Below, piece after piece: positions 21,270-24,637 of a stretch of 24,637 nucleotides of DNA. The position numbers and the translations under genes were made by a program. The notes below the pieces were generated by a model, which saw only the letters and a program-made list of their open reading frames with translations, searched no databases and was not told the origin of the DNA. This stretch comes from Bacillota bacterium (lineage in GTDB: Bacteria > Bacillota > Clostridia > Tissierellales > Peptoniphilaceae), in contig JAEXBN010000029.1 in NCBI GenBank assembly GCA_023394045.1, forward strand, positions 1 through 24,637. Direction: 5' to 3'. Position 1 is the first letter of the stretch, and every line of letters starts with the position of its first letter.

Positions 21270-23147
21270 CTACCGATTGATGCTACTCCCCTCATCCGAT
21301 GGACGCGGATGTTGCGCAAAGTAAGCGGTCACTGCTGCCGCGCTGCGCCGATTCATGCCGGGAACGGCGGCCAAGGTCTCCTCATCCGCTTCCCGAATCC
21401 GTTTCACGGAGCCAAAGGCACGCAACAATGCAGTTCTTCGCGCCGGTCCAATTCCTGGAATTTCGTCCAGTTCGGAAGAGAGCATCGTCTTAGAGCGCAA
21501 ATTCCGGTGAAAAGAGATCGCAAATCGGTGCACTTCTTCCTGCACGGCATAAAGATAGCGATACAGAGGAGAGGTCGGCGGCGGGGCAATTTCCTCTCCC
21601 CGATAGAGAAGCGCCCGCGTCGTGTGGTGATCATCTTTAACCAAACCGACGACGGGAATCGACAACCCCCTGGAGCGCAAGACTTCTTCCGCCACATGCA
21701 CCTGACCTTTTCCGCCATCCATGAGAATGACCGATGGAAAGGCGCCAAAGCCATGCTCCGTCTTCCCCGCCTCGCGGTCGCGCAGACCATGATCAAAACG
21801 CCGCTCCAACATCTCGCGCTGCGAGGCGTACTCGTCCGGCCCTTCCACGGTGCGAATCTTGAATTTTCGATATTCTTTCGGCTGTTTGCGTTCCCGGTCA
21901 TAGACCACCATGGAGCCCACGTTCTGCACACCGGAAATGTTCGAAATATCATAGGCTTCCACGCGCCCTAACGCGCAACCAACAATCGCCTCCAATGCAC
22001 GGATGCCTTGCTCGGCATTGCGCTCTTTTCTTGCTCGGCGCTGTTCTTCTTTAATCAGCTGTTCCTCCGCGTTGGATCGAGCCGTCTGAAGCAGCGAGAC
22101 TTTTTCTCCACGCTGCGGGACGTGCAATCGGACGCGCCGCCCCCGCCTCGACGATAGAAAGGTCTCAATCTGTTCGGCATCTGGTGGCATCACGTCCACC
22201 AAAACCTCCGCCGGAATATAAGAAGCATCCACATAGAACTGTTTAAGAAAAGAACTGATAATTTCCGGTGCCTCTTCCTCATAGGCCTCTTCCATGCGGA
22301 ATGTTTCACGATCCACCGTTTTTCCGCTGCGGATGAAGAAGACCTGCATCGTGATCTGCGCAGTGCCGCGCGCCATCGCGATCACATCGGCATCCTCTCC
22401 TCCCGCCACGGTCACCTTCTGCTTTTCCTGCAAGGCATCCAAGTTCAAAAGGTCGTCACGGATCTGCGCCGCGCGCTCAAAATTGAGGGCATCGGACGCT
22501 TCTTTCATCCGAGCCTTCAAATCCTCGCGCAGCGCCTTATCCTTTCCGCGCAGCAGTTCCTTTACCGCTTCGATCTGCTTCAGATATTGCGCCTCATCCG
22601 CCATGCCGACGCAGGGTGCCGGGCAGCGCCCCAAATCATAATTCAAACAGGGGCGCTTCAACTGCTGTCCTTTATCAAAGTCCAGACGGCAGGTTCGGAT
22701 GGAAAACAGCCTCTGCAGCAGACGGATCGTATCATTCACCGCGTAGGCATTCGGAAAGGGCCCGAAATAGGTCCCTCCGTCCCGCGCGGCGTGGCGCACT
22801 TTCAACAGGCGCGGAAAGGATTCGTTCGGAATGCAGATATACGGATATTGTTTGTCATCCCGCAAAATGATGTTGTATTTCGGCGCATGTTCCTTAATGA
22901 AGTTGGACTCCAGAACCAGCGCCTCCACTTCATTATCGACCACAATGTACTCAAAGTGATCGACATGCTCCACCATCGCCAGCACTTTGGGGCTTTTTCC
23001 ATGCGATGAAGCCGTAAAGTATGACCGCACCCGGCGGCGCAGATTGACCGCCTTCCCGACATAGATGATCGTATCCTCCGCATCGCGCATCAGATACACA
23101 CCGGGCCGCTCCGGGACTTGTTTTAACTCAAATGAAAAGTCTTTCAT
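21270..23147 (-). CDS. uvrC: UvrABC excinuclease subunit C
   Basis: UvrC makes both incisions around bulky DNA lesions in nucleotide excision repair. The 625-residue protein is full length. It has the GIY-YIG nuclease domain (PGVYLMRDAEDTIIYVGKA, 15-33), four cysteines Cys153, Cys167, Cys175 and Cys179 (the position of the reported 4Fe-4S cluster), a UVR motif for UvrB contact (about 208-232), an RNase H-like nuclease domain (AYDISNISG, LMDGGKGQ, GLVKDDHH) and a C-terminal double helix-hairpin-helix (IPGIGPARRTALL, VPGMNRRSAAAV). The ATG has GGAAGGGG just upstream. It is separated by 91 bases from the aminopeptidase gene, with no terminator seen. Confidence 0.97.
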   Translation of the reverse strand: MKDFSFELKQVPERPGVYLMRDAEDTIIYVGKAVNLRRRVRSYFTASSHGKSPKVLAMVEHVDHFEYIVVDNEVEALVLESNFIKEHAPKYNIILRDDKQYPYICIPNESFPRLLKVRHAARDGGTYFGPFPNAYAVNDTIRLLQRLFSIRTCRLDFDKGQQLKRPCLNYDLGRCPAPCVGMADEAQYLKQIEAVKELLRGKDKALREDLKARMKEASDALNFERAAQIRDDLLNLDALQEKQKVTVAGGEDADVIAMARGTAQITMQVFFIRSGKTVDRETFRMEEAYEEEAPEIISSFLKQFYVDASYIPAEVLVDVMPPDAEQIETFLSSRRGRRVRLHVPQRGEKVSLLQTARSNAEEQLIKEEQRRARKERNAEQGIRALEAIVGCALGRVEAYDISNISGVQNVGSMVVYDRERKQPKEYRKFKIRTVEGPDEYASQREMLERRFDHGLRDREAGKTEHGFGAFPSVILMDGGKGQVHVAEEVLRSRGLSIPVVGLVKDDHHTTRALLYRGEEIAPPPTSPLYRYLYAVQEEVHRFAISFHRNLRSKTMLSSELDEIPGIGPARRTALLRAFGSVKRIREADEETLAAVPGMNRRSAAAVTAYFAQHPRPSDEGSSINR

Positions 23148-23238
23148 GTCCCCTTCCTCTCCGATTCAATACTTTTCAGCTCGTTGCTGTCCGATGCGTC
23201 ACACTCTGAGGCACCGCTTTTCGATTCGTCAAGAAAAA

Positions 23239-24637
23239 TCAGATTTCATCGCGCATCAGCGGCTGGCAGCGCGCTGCCAGATAGCTCAAGTCTTCTCCCT
23301 CCAGCCGCGGCGACAGAAGCTCAAAACACCGTGCATTATAAGCGTTGAGCCAGTCCAGCTCCGCATCACTCATCAAGCTCACATCCACCGGCCGCGTATC
23401 AATCGGTACCCAGGTCAATGCTTCAAATCCAAGCCAGGCGCCGAACTCATTCGTCCCGCGCTCCTCCACCAACGTGATGGATTCGATACGGATGCCATGA
23501 TGATCCGCAATATAAAAACCAGGCTCCATCGAGGTCACCATCCCCGGCGCCAGTTCCACCAACGAAGATCCCGCTGGATGCGTGGAAAGGGACTGCGGCC
23601 CTTCATGAACCGACAGAATGTGACCCACGCCGTGCCCGAGACCGTGGAAAAAGATCTTTTTGGCTTCATAAAGCGGCGTCATGGCCATCGCGGCGACTTG
23701 CAGCCCGGTGGTTCCCTTAGGGAATTGTGAGCGCATCCCCGCGATATGGCATTTCAGCACCAGCGTATAATCCGTCTTCTCCTCCGCTGTCGTCGGTCCC
23801 ATCGCGACCGTTCGCGTAATGTCCGTCGTTCCCGTCAGGTAGTGCCCGCCGCTGTCCACAAGCAGCAGCCCGTGCGGTTCAATCGTCGCCGGGCGATCAT
23901 TTTGCATCGGGTCATAATGAACAATCGCTGCATTTGCTCCATATCCAATAATGGCGGCAAAGCTGTCTTCCAGAAAGTCATCCTGTTCCGTCCGAAGCTC
24001 ATGAAGCTTGCGCACCGCCGCTTTTTCACTCACCGCGCGGGACTGTGCGCCCGTTTCTACCCAGTTGAAAAATTTCACCAGCGCAACGCCGTCACGAATA
24101 TAGGTTTCCCGCGTATTTTCAATTTCCGTTTTATTTTTAATCGCCTTCATCAGCGTGGTCAGATTGGTTCCCTGCTGGATTTTCACATTGTCACGCAGAC
24201 AGCGGAACAAAGAAATATTCGTATGTGATGGATCCAGATACACCATCTTCTGACCCGGGATCTCCGATAGACGTGAACCAATTGCGTCATAATCGAAGAT
24301 ATCCACTCCCGCATCCATCAGATGCTTCGATACCTCCTCATTCACTTTTGAAGCTGGAATGAACAGTTCTGCCCGATCGTCCGAAATGAGCGCATAGCTC
24401 AGCACGACTGGGGTATCTTCCACGTCGGAACCGCGCAGATTAAACAGATAGCAAATATCCTCCAACCCGCTCAAAAAGGTATAATCGCAATCACGCTGGC
24501 GCAGCATATAGCGCAGCACGCGCAGCTTTTCTTCCACGGTGGATCCTGCATACCGGTCACGCAGCACCCACGCCTCTTTCGATGGCAATTCGGGGCGATT
24601 GTCCCAAATATCTCCGACGTAATCCACATCGGTGACC
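23239..24637 (-). CDS. Aminopeptidase P family protein (M24 Xaa-Pro aminopeptidase), 5' end beyond the window
   Basis: This is a dimetal peptidase that removes an N-terminal residue preceding proline. The frame is open to the last base, and an apparent GTG at 24627 is not the start: the upstream codons continue (V-T-D) into a family-like sequence VDYVGDIWDNRPELP. Long members are about 590-600 residues, so roughly 130 N-terminal residues are missing. The visible part has the second creatinase-like domain and the pita-bread domain. The metal ligands are all there: Asp in VDSGGHYLTGTTD (two Asp), His in FHGLGHGVGH, Glu in SMEPGFYI and Glu in GIRIES. The C-terminal extra segment (WLGFEALTWVPID onwards) is typical of the long, XPNPEP1-like form. 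Confidence 0.95.
   Translation of the reverse strand, partial: VTDVDYVGDIWDNRPELPSKEAWVLRDRYAGSTVEEKLRVLRYMLRQRDCDYTFLSGLEDICYLFNLRGSDVEDTPVVLSYALISDDRAELFIPASKVNEEVSKHLMDAGVDIFDYDAIGSRLSEIPGQKMVYLDPSHTNISLFRCLRDNVKIQQGTNLTTLMKAIKNKTEIENTRETYIRDGVALVKFFNWVETGAQSRAVSEKAAVRKLHELRTEQDDFLEDSFAAIIGYGANAAIVHYDPMQNDRPATIEPHGLLLVDSGGHYLTGTTDITRTVAMGPTTAEEKTDYTLVLKCHIAGMRSQFPKGTTGLQVAAMAMTPLYEAKKIFFHGLGHGVGHILSVHEGPQSLSTHPAGSSLVELAPGMVTSMEPGFYIADHHGIRIESITLVEERGTNEFGAWLGFEALTWVPIDTRPVDVSLMSDAELDWLNAYNARCFELLSPRLEGEDLSYLAARCQPLMRDEI

Overview
The window reads as a chromosomal stretch of an anaerobic, fermentative, Gram-positive-type Firmicute (Clostridia or Tissierellia-like, moderately GC-rich by eye). 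The evidence is the CtsR/McsA/ClpC heat-shock operon with a textbook CtsR operator, HPr kinase, WhiA and RapZ, pyruvate:ferredoxin oxidoreductase, an LCP wall-teichoic-acid-type ligase, and a surface protein with a sortase-like C-terminal signal. Nearly all protein genes lie on the minus strand, so the layout is best read from high to low coordinates. The plus strand holds only one tRNA-Arg gene and one threonine-aldolase-like gene.

Right part (24637 to 11933, minus strand): a truncated M24 aminopeptidase P, uvrC, hprK, pyruvate:ferredoxin oxidoreductase (own TTGACG-N18-TATACT promoter and own terminator), murB, rapZ, a NUDIX hydrolase, whiA and an LCP-family gene. This resembles the clostridial uvrC-hprK-murB-rapZ-yvcK-whiA neighbourhood, with two differences: nifJ sits between hprK and murB, and a NUDIX gene occupies the place where yvcK is usually found. 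NUDIX, whiA and LCP are joined by 4-base ATGA overlaps.

Middle (11930 to 10340): a long bidirectional terminator separates the LCP gene from a plus-strand L-threonine aldolase-like gene. Divergent from it is a tRNA-His(GTG)/tRNA-Leu(TAG) operon with a near-consensus promoter and a strong terminator.

Middle-left (10102 to 6271, minus strand): a secreted surface protein with a Pro/Glu/Lys repeat stalk and an APRTG anchor, a degenerate ANT(6)-type nucleotidyltransferase, and a D-Ala-D-Ala carboxypeptidase translationally coupled to it through a GTGA overlap. On the plus strand a tRNA-Arg(CCT) with its own terminator converges on the carboxypeptidase gene.

Left (5898 to 1, minus strand): a nucleoside 2-deoxyribosyltransferase, an EF-G-like GTPase and a Cof-type HAD phosphatase, ending in a terminator. 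Then come the CtsR operator and ctsR, mcsA and clpC (cut by the window edge). mcsB is not present between mcsA and clpC.

I see no prophage, insertion sequence, CRISPR array or clear undescribed multi-gene system. The points most worth checking are the ANT-like gene with substituted catalytic residues coupled to dacA, the possible thioester domain of the surface protein, the mcsA-without-mcsB operon, the NUDIX-for-yvcK replacement, a hairpin overlapping the start of the HAD gene, and a perfect 14-bp palindrome beside the -10 element upstream of the NUDIX-whiA-LCP group.
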